DNA from: Lingula anatina
Taxonomy: Eukaryota > Brachiopoda > Lingulata > Lingulida > Lingulidae
Direction: 5' to 3'
NCBI RefSeq assembly: GCF_001039355.2
Contig: NW_019773546.1
Coordinates: 55,663 to 87,426 of the forward strand
Length of the DNA stretch: 31,764 bases
The position numbers and the translations under genes are program-made. The notes beneath the pieces are model-generated. The model was not told where the DNA came from. It did not search any database and saw only the letters and a list, made by a program, of their open reading frames with translations. Positions 13,001 to 23,127 of this stretch are shown here, in pieces. Each line of letters opens with the position of its first letter. Position 1 is the first letter of the stretch.

Positions 13001-13043
13001 CAAAAACGGGCTTAACGTCGCTCTTCGCAGCGGCAGAAGGCAT
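4076..13043 (-). CDS. CAPRIN1: Caprin family RNA-binding protein (complete, 12 coding exons)
   Basis: Coding exons in transcript order: 13043-12930, 12086-12024, 9667-9581, 9403-9242, 8994-8918, 8616-8441, 8248-7838, 7595-7264, 7027-6883, 6096-5917, 5139-5026, 4185-4076 (stop TAA 4078-4076). The phases close to 656 aa, near the ~700 aa of vertebrate caprin-1. The start begins MPSAAAKSD like vertebrate caprin-1, with A at -3; an upstream in-frame ATG at 13094 is less likely. Residues ~20-215 form the helical HR1 region (KKVRNLEKRKGKLDGY; NLEFARDLQKQFM; DKPVLGTTYKALKELL). Residues ~325-350 carry GTYDFLQES...DPAVVAAQPM, matching the G3BP-binding segment of caprin-1. Residues ~365-420 are Q-rich, and the C-terminus (~525-640) is rich in RGG/GGRG. 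Caprins act in cytoplasmic mRNPs and stress granules with G3BP and control translation; this role is inferred from the family. The caprin-2 C1q domain is absent. The exon at 7027-6883 is duplicated at 6707-6563 around an N, probably by assembly error. Confidence 0.95.
6425..7063. repeat. Direct 319-bp duplication flanking a single N (exon duplicated)
   Basis: 6425-6743 and 6745-7063 are the same 319 bp, separated by one ambiguous base at 6744. I see one difference (A at 6711, G at 7031), which lies in the acceptor tract upstream of the exon. Each copy holds the whole caprin exon (6563-6707 and 6883-7027) with both splice sites. Splicing both copies in series would place T from the first next to GA from the second, giving an immediate TGA. 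Near-identity plus the N is typical of two overlapping or haplotypic contigs joined without merging. True tandem duplication is the less likely alternative. Confidence 0.9.
9668..12023 (-). other. Caprin intron 2 (longest caprin intron)
   Basis: This 2.36-kb AT-rich intron lies between the exon encoding GKLDGY...EDQK and the exon encoding EAIDKY...IQAE. It has no supported ORF. It hosts one MITE-like element at 10928-11131, and I see nothing else definable in it. Confidence 0.8.
10928..11131. mobile_element. MITE-like element, family A, copy 2
   Basis: About 204 bp with imperfect terminal inverted repeats. The left end starts CATTCCCATAGATTTAGATC, and the right end read backwards starts CATTCCCACAGATTTTAGAT. 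It has no coding capacity. The interior matches the element at 1082-1282 in the same order (for example CGACCTAACTCCC, GTCAGCCG, TTACAGCTT, GTAGGCGGG). It lies inside caprin intron 2. I could not identify a clear target-site duplication or a superfamily. Confidence 0.75.
12641..12653 (-). promoter_or_regulatory. YY1-like site in caprin intron 1
   Basis: GCAAAATGGCGGA on the minus strand resembles the YY1 consensus (AANATGGCGGC), which in animals often sits just downstream of transcription starts. It lies about 280 bp inside intron 1 and could mark an alternative start. This rests on the motif only. Confidence 0.25.
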
Positions 13044-13303
13044 CCTTTCAACAGCAACAACTCGAATAAAGGCAAATTCACGTGTGTTGAGCACGACTCA
13101 TTTTACCACAATCCATGCAACACGATATTTATTGCTTCTTTAGCTATGAAGCTACCAAAATAATTTTTAGGCCACCAAGAGTATAATTCAAGTATTTTAC
13201 TGTTTTGTAGTGAACTGTGATCTTGCAGACTTACAGACTGGTCTTTAAACACTAAAACCAAATGCATGTATATCTTGTTTTCTCGACTGGGGTGGTAAAA
13301 ACC

Positions 13304-13311
13304 TGACGTCA
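13304..13311. promoter_or_regulatory. Palindromic CRE (TGACGTCA) upstream of caprin
   Basis: A perfect full-site CRE/ATF palindrome lies about 260 bp upstream of the caprin start codon, within the presumed promoter or 5' UTR. The motif is seen directly; binding by CREB/ATF factors is inference, and single 8-mers can occur by chance. Confidence 0.4.
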
Positions 13312-13717
13312 CATCTCCATTGCGGTAGTTGTACTTGACAACCTCCCATGATTGAAGATCGGTAGTCCAAAATCCCCATTTGGTAGCGTTGAAATAACTA
13401 ACCACTCCCACCTTCTAAAATATTGTTTACTTTACAAAGTAATCTTGTTAAATTTTATTATTTTTCGGCAACTCTATGCAGGTTTTAATTTAGAAGAAGT
13501 TTTTTCTTCTTCTTTCTTTCTTTTTTCTTTTTTTTTTTTATCATCCATTGCTTTTGAGGTAGCTCTCCCCAAGGAATGATTGGATAGAAATCTAATGCCT
13601 TGGTCTAGCCTAGTCCGAGATTTAAAACAAATGACACTTTCTTTTTACATTGATGAAATTATTATCACTGTTCACCTTGAATAAAGAGACAGTTTACACA
13701 ATTTTTCTTTTGTCAGG

Positions 13718-14078
13718 GGCCATTCAGAACAAGGGACTAACTAGTCCGAGGGACAAATATGGCCGATCCACTTTAATACTTCCCCACAGGATATCTATTC
13801 AGTGTCGATTAGGCAACGAGCTTTTTAGCAGGTCATCAGATTTGACCCTCGGACTAGTTAGTCCCTTTTCTAAATGGGGATTTACACTCCTATTTCACTT
13901 CTATCAACAAAATTAAAGGGCTTAAATCTTAGCTCCAAGGTTTAATTGGATGGCCCCCTGCAGCGACAGCATGTGGAGGCGGGGAGGCCATGGACTTAAT
14001 CAGCACTGCCTACATGTGAGTCAGCCATATTTAGTCGGCAGATCTGTTAGTCTGTAGATTAACTTGTTCTGAAAGGTC
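13718..14078. mobile_element. MITE-like element, family B, full-length copy
   Basis: About 360 bp bounded by inverted termini: GGCCATTCAGAACAAG at 13718-13733 and CTTGTTCTGAAAGGTC at 14063-14078. It has no coding capacity. The right half (13917-14078) matches 1552-1715. The left part holds a perfect 20-bp inverted repeat (13733-13752 against 13846-13865). The element sits between the caprin upstream region and the end of the SUV4-20 transcript. Confidence 0.7.
13733..13865. repeat. Perfect 20-bp inverted repeat forming a foldback
   Basis: GGGACTAACTAGTCCGAGGG at 13733-13752 is the exact reverse complement of 13846-13865. The arms extend to about 27 bp with one mismatch, around a loop of roughly 90 nt. 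The arm also contains the self-complementary core GGACTAACTAGTCC. It lies inside the family B element and may be a nested foldback insertion. Confidence 0.85.
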
Positions 14079-14159
14079 TCACTGTCTTAATTCCAAGTAC
14101 TTTTTATGAAAAATGAGATAATAAAATTGTCTTAAGACACAAAAGAGCACAGCCAGATA

Positions 14160-16255
14160 CTTTAAAGGAATTTAAACTGAGATTTTATTCATCAACAAAT
14201 AATTGACTAACAATACAATACACTGCTAATTACTTCCCAAAACTTAGTAAACTGAGATCATGATGAACCTGACAGCAGGTAAGATCGACTATCTACAAGA
14301 TGTAAAAGAAAATAAATACCATGTAGCAAACTTCATACAGTAGACTGTGTTGAATATAAGTATCTTTGAACATAAGAGACTAAACTATATTGGATCGAGA
14401 GGTAATGTACATGCAAAACTGTTAAATAAGTTGTAGCACAGATTTAAAATGCACATTTTTAAGATGTATCCATATTACCAATCCTTATTTTCCTTTTTTT
14501 AAATATAGTTTGTACATACATTAATGTCAAGCTTTTCATTTACATATATTAAAAAAAAAACATTTTTAACTCTGCGCCCCTAGCCCTCCACCAATAGTAA
14601 AATCCTGGATTCATATGTTTTAGCATTTATTAACCAAAGATAATTAACATTTCAATAGTTTTAATGTTCAACTCTCAAAGATTTATGAAATGCATTCATA
14701 CACATCTTCACGGCTCTAAATGTTTCAATAATATAATAAAACAGCAAATAATATCAACTCAGTTACAAAAACTACTATTTCAAATTTTGTTCACAAGCAC
14801 AATTCACAATCTCAGCACTTTCCAAATGTTTTACGTTCAAGTCAAACAGTTGCAATGAAATAATTTACATAACAGTGAGTTTAAATAATCCATAACCTGT
14901 AGTTATTCATGAATCTTTTATAATGAATGAGGTTATGACATTGTTTGATATTTTAAAAAAAATCTCTAATAAAAATGGTTATCACAAGCCAATTCTCAAA
15001 TAAACAACAGGTCTTTACAATTCAGCATTCCACTCCAGTCCAACATATTAATGCTACAATATTTTAGCAAACATCCATATGGTCTCTCCAACAAGCCTAC
15101 AAAAACCATAAATAAAATGCCTTCCAAAGCATTTTCATAACTACTAAATTCTATATCTTACAGCATACAGTGTGTACATACATGTAATACTGCGTGCATA
15201 TGTTGCTCGTACTTTCCCAAATGACAACTGATGTGAGTGACTGCACTCGCTAGACCCCCACTTTAAAAGTAATTTTAGGGAACACTTTCGCAATGTGTCT
15301 GCAATTACCAGAAAATTAATTTAATCATAACTTGCACTGTAATTTTAAATATGCTGAGTAAATAAGCCTACAGCATCTGTTCAAGATTAAAATTTATGAA
15401 ATCAAATTGGAAAAACTGAGTGCAAGTGACAGTTCAGGTAATAATCCAAACCAAATAAATATGTAGTCATAGAAAAAATGCATTCAACAATCTCCCTCTG
15501 CTGGCAAGAATGGTTAATTTTCTGACACAAGTACCGTAAAAAAATGAAAAGATTTGTGAGAACTTCAGTGATCCCGTAAGTTGCAATTCTACCAGTGTTA
15601 TATATGTGATACATTGGTTTTGAATAAGAACATGGTGAAATGCAATTTCTGAAACTCAGTATTTGCTGGTATCAAACATCTGGAGAACAATATTGACATA
15701 ACCATTTTTATCAACGTGCATTGTCATCTTATTTACTTTAGTGAAAGGTAACTTCTCTTAAGACTTTGCTTCCAAACAAGCTTACCCATTGTTTTTTTTT
15801 TAAGCAACATCTTAACATTTGACAGAATTGCAAATACAAAGGAGATCCACACTAATTCATTAATAGTACTACATCTATTAAGACCAAGTTCCAAATGCTC
15901 TTGAAAGCAAACTGATATCCATATAGCAAAGTATGAAACCATGATGCCTAAAAATGAACTGAATGATGATTCTGAATACATAGGAGTGCTTGAAATGTAC
16001 ATGTTTTCAGCAAGATGAAAGTCAAATTGGTGGAACACATCAAAAAAACATACAATGAAAGTAAATTGCACTTAATGATTTTAGAGAACAAACGAATGAT
16101 CTCCTTTTGCCAAGAATAATCCAAGATATTGCACCAAATTACTAAAAAGTATAACCAAAGAGCCTAGAACTTTTTTTTTCAGCAACCTATGTTACCATTT
16201 GAATCCAGCAAAATATCTACGCTATCAAAATTTAGAAATTAACACATGGTTATCA
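14160..16255 (-). other. Probable long 3' UTR of the SUV4-20 gene
   Basis: About 2.1 kb of very AT-rich sequence follows the stop codon, with no supported ORF on either strand. Minus-strand AATAAA hexamers at 14631-14626 and 14189-14184 are candidate ends. The family B element begins just beyond, which gives a plausible boundary. It could instead include intergenic sequence if an earlier, non-canonical signal is used. Confidence 0.45.
14184..14189 (-). promoter_or_regulatory. Candidate distal polyadenylation signal of SUV4-20 gene
   Basis: AATAAA on the minus strand, the last such hexamer before the mobile-element sequence at 14078. A second AATAAA at 14631-14626 may be a proximal alternative. 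Confidence 0.35.
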
Positions 16256-19200
16256 TTAATATATACGCTGCCTTTTGCTAGGGGGAATACATGTGTCAAT
16301 GTCAATAGAGTCTCCTCCAAACTTCAGCTTCAGTCTCTTCAAATTAGTTTTTCTCTCCAAAACCTCTTCATCACTCCCTGCATAAAAGCTCTCACTAAAC
16401 CGCTTCTTGTCCCTGTGCTTCTTGCTCTTGGATTTTTTCTTCTTGGATTTACGTCTGTATGCTGTTGTGCCCAAAATTTCATAGCCTTCATCATCCTGGT
16501 CTCTCCTAATTTTGATTTTCAATTTGGGAATTTTAAGCTGTAGCATTCCTCCACATTGACTATCTGTTGCATCACCGTTCATACTGTGAAATCCATATTT
16601 CCCATGAGAGCTACGAAGTTTTGCTCCGATGTCTTGTATATCTGAACTGGACTCGGACAGTTCACTTCCCATGCTACCACTAGTCTCGCTTCCATCTTTG
16701 AATTCAGAATCGTCATACAATCTCAAGGATGTCTCAGGGGCACTAAGCATCCGCCTTGTAATTCTAGATGGTGATGCATTACGAACAATATTGTTCTCTA
16801 CGTAATTTTCCGTTGTTGAATCAGCATCACAGGAATTAAACCGTGTGCGTCTCGTGGGAGAAGTTCCAAATCTTGTCGGAGAACCATTGAACCTGGAAGG
16901 AGACCAGCTAAAGTGAGATGGAGACAAGTTCTTTCTTGTTTGTGATGTGTCTCCCCTTGTTCCCCTTCTCTGGGCTAAGTCTGCTATCTTACTCTCTGTC
17001 CCCCTCTTTCCTGATTCTCTCTCCGTGAAAGCTTTAGGGTCAGGTAGTTTGTGACCTTGAGAAAGCAGCATCTCCGCGTCATAGCGTGTAATCCCTCGCT
17101 TTTTCAACTCGGCCTTAGTCAGAAGGTGTGCGTGCTTGGTCAGGTTATTGGACCGCTTATCCCAGTTGTCTAAACACAAGATGACAAGATGAATATAGAT
17201 GAAAGAAAACAATATTGTTTATAGTATGAATACAGAATGCATCAGTAATTGTTATCAACTGAATCCAATAAAAAGCATCTTAATTTACTTCCTTTTTCTC
17301 ATATGCACAACATTCACTAAAGTCTACTGAGGTTTTTTAACATATGATAAAACATCTTGGGTAGAACTTTGCATTGCAGCAGATATTTCCTACACTTATT
17401 CCTACAGCATAACTTTACACAAACCGAAGACGCTTTATTTAAATTTCACAATGACCCTTACCTATCCCTGGTACAGGTATCACAGACTTTGCAGAAGGTT
17501 TTTGACTATTGGTCTGATTCTGATTGCTCTTGATTCTGTCAGTAGTTTCCCTGAGTCTGTAGCCATTGGCTAATTTTTTCTGAGGAGTATGCTTTGGCTT
17601 GAAGGCACCTTGCTGAAGTCTTATAAAAAGAGAATAAACTTGTTCTCAAAATAATACATCATACATGATATCAAACAAGATGAAAATAATGTATACATGT
17701 AAATAGAGTGATGATGAATGGGATCAATGAGCTCTGACCATCTGACAACAAACATGTAGTCTTCAAAATTAAGCAGAGGTGACTTTTTCATAAACCCATT
17801 CAAGAGCACCATTTAGAGTTATTTAATTACAAAGGGCGATTTCAGTTCTACCTCTTCTAATGATAAACCATTTTCAAAGTTATGACATAAAGACAGAGAT
17901 ATAATTATCATATAAATGGAAAATTTCCCATTTCCCCAACTCCCGCAATTAATTGACAGAGACAAACAGTCAATCAGTTTTACCTTTCACAAGTTTCACA
18001 TTCACACAGGCAGTTGTTGTCTCCAAAGAAATCTTCTCCATAGAAACAAGTTATCTCTTCTCCTGGATCAATATTCCTCAGGGTCTGAACACAAGCGGTA
18101 TCTCTACCAGTCGACACAAACTTTGAAAAAAATTATAATAAATTCTGGGTTAAACAGGTTTGCTAATAACTTTGCTCAAAGACAGCAACATCCTCAGTAG
18201 CCTTATCATCTTTTATCTCATGTCAGTATTGTGTTACCATTTTTTCTTCTAGGAATACTCTAGCTCCAACAGATATGATACACAGGCAGACTGATTAGGT
18301 AAAATACTCTGATATCTTTTTTCAGATTCCTCCTTCTTTCATATGTGACCAATGAATCATAAACAGATCTATAGAAACAATGCAGAGCACATGAAAATTA
18401 TTTAGTTTAGGCACTGCAATCAAGTTAGAATAGGTGGTACCTTGCAGTTGGCTTTACAGTCATGGTTGAGGTAGGCAGCAGGACCTAGCCAAAGCTGAGC
18501 ACAATTCTTGCGACAGGAGTACATCACACTGAAATCATTTTCCCCTGGTCTTAAGATCTGTGCCTCTTCTTCTTCTGTCAGCTCAGCTATACACCCCACT
18601 AGCATTTTTATCTTTTCTTGCTTCTTCCTGTTTCAAAATCATCAAAAATAACTGTAAGTTACAGGGATTCTCCCCGGAGACTTAAAATGATGTCTGCCTA
18701 GGTAGACTTAATGAGGTGAACAAAAACAATTCAATATGTAAATGAATTAAGAGTTTAACAAATTTACAAATTAATGTGTAGTTCATACCACTTTCTAGTT
18801 GCCACTAGCTTTCCACCCATTTCCCCCTCTGCAGAGTAACGATGACATGCCATGATTTCAAACCCAGCTTGTGCATCAAACATTTGAAGGAACCTGAACA
18901 TCTGAAATGAGAAGACAATTACATATTTTTCCAAAACAGTTTTGTTTGTCATGGATAATACTAAAGACAATCAACAAGTTATCACAGTTCATCTTCATTT
19001 AAACAAAGTCATGCCAAATCAAACATTTCTACAGTTTTTAATTTTTAATTCTCTAAGTCAATTAGTCCAGCATTTGTCCCTTGAATCTTACATGTTCCTT
19101 CATTGTTTTCTGTTGTGCTTTGGATTTGGTGAGTAAACATGTTCTTCCCCAGTCTCCTGACATCAATTCCTTGTATGCTTTCTCATAACACTGGTGCTTC

Positions 19201-19849
19201 TTGAACCTCTCTACACACCCTTTCCATTCTTCTTGCATACCTTTGATTGGGCGGAACCTAAAATCAAAATAATCAAATTAAAATATTCCCAAAGAAATTA
19301 ACACTATGAAAAGTATATATTTATATAATAGTCTTCATATTATTGTAGAAATATGATTTCTATCACATTTCACTCATGGCTACAAGTCATTATCAAAATC
19401 TGACTTAAAATATCATACGTTCACCATTAAGTTGTATAGTAACTGTATATCAGGAATGAATCCATTTTACTACCAGCAACATTTTAATGGCAGAATTGAC
19501 TTTTTTTCACAGCTACAGTGTGCATGTGGATCACTTTCAATCACTGTGTGCTACAATGGTGGTAATAAGTGGAGGTTTTGCTCATAAAACCACATGGCAA
19601 ATCTTAATCAGTCTCCAAAACAAACTATCGTGTTAACTTAAACCCAAAAAATTATACATATAATTTAAATGTATTCTTTCAATTATTATTCTTTCAGTGT
19701 CAGCAATGATATTACCGTGTGTTCATTTTGTGCGACACAAATCCTAGGTATGGGTCGACTATTATACTGGTTGCAAGATCATCATTTTCACACAGTTCTT
19801 TAGGGGTCATTCCAGTAGAAGGGATAGATCTACCCCCTTCAATCCCCAT
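16256..19849 (-). CDS. KMT5B: SUV4-20 / KMT5B-type histone H4-K20 methyltransferase (7 coding exons)
   Basis: Coding exons: 19849-19716, 19257-19092, 18901-18789, 18627-18441, 18120-17984, 17619-17462, 17169-16256 (stop ends at 16256). The phases close to 602 aa. The start is an ATG with A at -3 and G at +4, preceded in frame by a stop in the likely 5' exon. An N-terminal signature [12 protein letters not shown](I)...DPYLGF is followed by the SUV4-20 SET domain (~105-250), with [17 protein letters not shown] (NHDC at 192-195), [18 protein letters not shown], and a post-SET Cys cluster (CLCECETC). The family di- and trimethylates H4K20 in nuclear heterochromatin, and that activity is inferred. 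The C-terminal region is low-complexity but keeps two patches also found in vertebrate KMT5[11 protein letters not shown] near residue 320 and GDSIDID near the end. The protein is shorter than vertebrate KMT5B (~885 aa). Invertebrates usually have a single SUV4-20, so the 5B versus 5C distinction is not meaningful. Confidence 0.95.
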
Positions 19850-20042
19850 CCTGGCTGAAAATAAAAGTTTATAATATTTTACTGCATGTACTTCAATTCA
19901 GCTAAGATTTGATGTTCTGCATCAATGACAAACTGCTAAGTTTCTTTTCGATTTTCTGGAAGCCTCTCTACTGAACTGTTTTTGAAATGCTGTTTATATT
20001 GTATTTTATAAGATATTTATGCCAGTGATTTTAACATTTGAT

Positions 20043-20110
20043 TCCCGTTTCGTGGGTTTTCGTGGGTTGTCACCAAATCCTAGCACGAATAAATGCGATC
20101 GGTTGGTACA
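20043..20110. mobile_element. Fragment resembling a common bivalve-type repeat
   Basis: The stretch holds tandem TTTCGTGGG units followed by CACGAATAAATG, a pattern I recognise from abundant non-autonomous repeats in bivalve genomes. It lies in the first intron of the SUV4-20 gene. The assignment is from memory and the boundaries are uncertain. Confidence 0.35.
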
Positions 20111-20380
20111 TCGCAGATTGCGTAACCCACAGCTGTCGGGATGAACAGAATGAATAAGGGAAGAATCAAAATCCCGTCGAGGGTCAGCATCGGTCTCAAA
20201 GCGTGACGCCTGTCAGCATAAAAACTGATTTGATATCATGAATTTTCGTTATCAATAATTATCATGCCAGTGTCCTTAATGCTAAGGTTACGGCGAAAAA
20301 AAAAGTTAATCGATTTTTTAGCTACGTCAACGAACCGACATCAGAAGCATCACAGCACGGTAAACCCAGCAAATACCTAC

Positions 20381-20480
20381 CTGATCTTGTAAAAAACTCA
20401 AATATATTATGTCCAAGACCTGATCCAGCTTTAAAGAATTCTCATTATTTAAAACAATAAGCTTAGACATAAAATTTCAT
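20381..20480 (-). other. Likely 5' non-coding exon of the SUV4-20 gene
   Basis: A strong donor (gatcag|gtaggt on minus) ends this exon at 20381; the acceptor at 19855 (tttcag|CCAGGATG) starts the next. In the frame of the main ATG this exon has a TGA and no later ATG, so it should be non-coding for the enzyme. It contains an upstream ATG at 20470 in another frame. The 5' edge is approximate. Confidence 0.5.
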
Positions 20481-20938
20481 ATGTTGGAAATTCAGGAAAC
20501 GATTTTTTGAATATTCAAAATGGCGAACAAGAAATCTTTAAATCTACCGAACATAAATACAAAACACATTCATTCTATTATGTTTTATCTGATTAATTAA
20601 CTATAAATGTGCATCATTAAAACTAAAATAACATAAAAACGAAAGATGTATAATTTACAAGTGTGTAATTCTGTAAAATTACAAGGAACTACTTTATGCG
20701 CAATAATACAGTGCGGTGCCATTCTTTACTGTATGGAGATCAAAAAGCACTGCCATGTGGGTCGAAAGAAGAGGGAAATATAAGTGTAAACAACATTGAC
20801 ATATTTCACTGATACGTTATTCCATTCAGTAAGAAACACAACTTGCTTGCTGGGCATTAAAAATACTTAATGCGTGGCAATCGAATTTTGTTTTGTTTGC
20901 ATTATCATTTAGCTAAATTTTCAAATAAATCGGTTATT
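20481..20938. promoter_or_regulatory. Putative bidirectional promoter (SUV4-20 / CYTH gene)
   Basis: The two genes are head-to-head with only about 460 bp between the likely SUV4-20 5' exon and the CYTH start codon. A YY1-like AAAATGGCG lies at 20517-20525 near the presumed SUV4-20 start. I see no convincing TATA box for either side. Shared regulation is inferred from the spacing. Confidence 0.5.
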
Positions 20939-22144
20939 ATGCCTACAAATGTAGAGATCAAAGCGAAGGTAACGAATTTAGAAGAGCTAAAATCAAAGGC
21001 AGCCAGCTTGAGCGATTCTTCAGATGTACTCGTTCAGGAGGACACCTTCTTTGTCACACCAAATGGCAGGCTGAAATTACGGGAGCAAAAAAGTCGACAG
21101 GTAAGTTTGTGAATATCTGATCAAATTTATAAAAGGTCAATTTATTTCCATCCATTTTTTAGCTTGCTCTGCTTGATTTCTTTAAGTGGTAAATATTAAT
21201 ATTTTTTATTTGGGTACATCCATCAGGTTCCTATGGAGCCTCTATATAATTTACATTACACTGAATTTTGCTGTATCATCAGGAAAAATATAGCTTTGGA
21301 TTCCAAGCTGTCTGAACTACTGTGTACTAGTATATACAGTATATGTTCATTTCACACAAAGTTCTTGTATATAAATTATTTTTAAAGATAAGGTGTCTCT
21401 TATTAACAGTCAACAGGTGCAGAGTTGGTTTACTATGAAAGAGAAGATACAGAGGGTCCAAAATCCAGTCACTTTGTGAAAACACCAATTCCAGATCCAT
21501 CTGGTTTTAAGGTAATAAAAATAACAATTATTTGTATTCAATATTTTACCTATTATTATTTTATTTTTTTATCTATTTTTGATAAGTTCTCATAATGTCA
21601 CTAATTGTTAATTTGCTCAAAGTATTACTTTGTATACTGCAAAGGATTTATTCTGATTGACTGAAATGACTATACATTCTTCTTTCTTCTTTTGTGAATT
21701 TAGGAAACGCTTAGGCAAGCCATTGGTATAAGGGGTGTTGTAAAGAAAACCCGATACCTCTTTATGGTAGGACAGACAAGGGTTCATGTAGACCAAGTAA
21801 ATGGCCTAGGAGATTTTATGGAGCTAGAGGTATCAGACTGTGACAAATATTTTATTGCTAGAAACGCTGCAGTTCATATTCATTTGCTATTCTCAAAGAT
21901 AAAAAGTTTTTTATGCAAACACTGTTCATCTCCTTTTGTCCGAAGATAAATTTGTTGCTATTAGTAAACAAAAACAGAGAAATACAATAATGATGACATG
22001 TTCTGTTTTAAGGTAATGATGAAGGACGGACAAAGCCTTGAGGAAGGGCAGGCAATAGCCGAAGATCTCATGCAGAAGTTGGGTATAGACAAAAAAGACC
22101 TTGTGACTGGTGCATACATGGACCATTTAGAAAAGACTGAATAA
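20939..22144 (+). CDS. CYTH-domain protein (class IV adenylate cyclase / triphosphatase-like), 4 exons
   Basis: Exons 20939-21100, 21410-21511, 21704-21829 and 22013-22144 are all in phase 0 and give 173 aa, the usual size for a single CYTH domain. The start at MPTNVEIKAK places the N-terminal ExK-type metal/phosphate motif at residues 5-10, as in the family; an in-frame ATG at 20870 would add 23 residues and is less likely. Family landmarks follow along the chain: GRLKLRE, ELVYYER, KKTRYLF, and RVHVDQVNGLGDFMELE, whose HxDxVxxLGxFxExE pattern is typical. CYTH enzymes form an eight-stranded tunnel that binds triphosphates. Members include bacterial CyaB adenylate cyclases and mammalian thiamine triphosphatase. 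The substrate cannot be told from sequence, and family relatives in animals may be inorganic triphosphatases. It is divergent to the SUV4-20 gene. Confidence 0.9.
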
Positions 22145-22740
22145 TTGCAGACAGAGAGAGGAGGAGGTGCAGAATGGATTGCCCCCTTTTTTGCAGGCCA
22201 ACTTTAAAAAATATACAAGAAAAAATGGTGGAATTCAAAGCATTCATAGTTCAATTAGGAAGAACCATGCTATTTTTGACCTCAGAGTGTGATAATACTG
22301 AATCAAGCTCCAGTGACATTTAACTTTTTTATGTACATAAAGACACAAATCTCATCAACTTTGCATGCATTTTTTATATGGTTCCAGAAAGGGCACATTC
22401 TTTATGACAGGGAGGAGTACATCAAAAGTTTACAGCACAAAAAATTGTATTTGTTTCCCAATTTGGTTGTAGGAAGGCGTGAAAAACTTTTTAAATGTGT
22501 CATATTGAAAGGAAACAAATTTTAGGTATACTCTAACCTATGCTGTATTGGCTTTTAGATGCAAAGATTTGTCAATTAAACGCATGTCAAACTGGAGTCT
22601 GTGTATTTCTTTTTTTTTTTTTTTAATTTGAAACAAAGAAAATGACAGAAACCTCTTACAAACAATTAAAATTGATTCAAGCACGTCTAAAAGTTATTGT
22701 TAGCAACAAATAAAGATAAGCTTCTCATAACCCTGGACAT
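22145..22740 (+). other. Probable 3' UTR of the CYTH gene
   Basis: AT-rich sequence follows the stop, with no supported coding region. AATAAA occurs at 22709-22714, and a T-run of 14 or so bases lies near 22610. An end around 22730 would give a 3' UTR of about 0.6 kb. Confidence 0.45.
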
Positions 22741-23127
22741 ATCTAAGTCGGCACGTTCAAAATGGCATTTGAAGGATGGGGATGAGTGACCAGATCAAAA
22801 TACACGACACAGTTTGCCATCTATACATATAGTACAGGTCTAAGCGGGGTGGTACACATACGTGAGTGGGCGCGCATTGTATTCTGAAAAATGTCGAAAA
22901 TATACCGGATGGTGGTTTTAGTGCATTTTACAAGTAATAAATGTATGTTTACAAATTTTGACCACGCTTTTCGAACTCACCTTGAGTAAATTAAAACTTG
23001 CGTTAAAGAAAGAAGATAACCCGCTTTGTTGTGGTCGACTCTTCTTGAGCCATGTGCTCTCAGACTGTCGACTGCCACCTGGCGGTGAAATTTGAACCCA
23101 AACAAAGCAGGGCATTGTGGGACAGAA
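22741..23127 (+). promoter_or_regulatory. Presumed promoter/5' UTR of the Ig/LDLa gene
   Basis: About 390 bp between the presumed CYTH 3' end and the signal-peptide exon. It is somewhat GC-richer than its surroundings (for example GTGAGTGGGCGCGCATTG near 22861-22880). No TATA box or recognisable site was found, so it is assigned by position. Confidence 0.3.

Noticed and set aside
13103-13411. Minus-strand ORF of 102 aa upstream of caprin
   Set aside because: It lies in the presumed caprin promoter or 5' UTR, matches no family I know and has no supporting splice structure. It could be a chance ORF.
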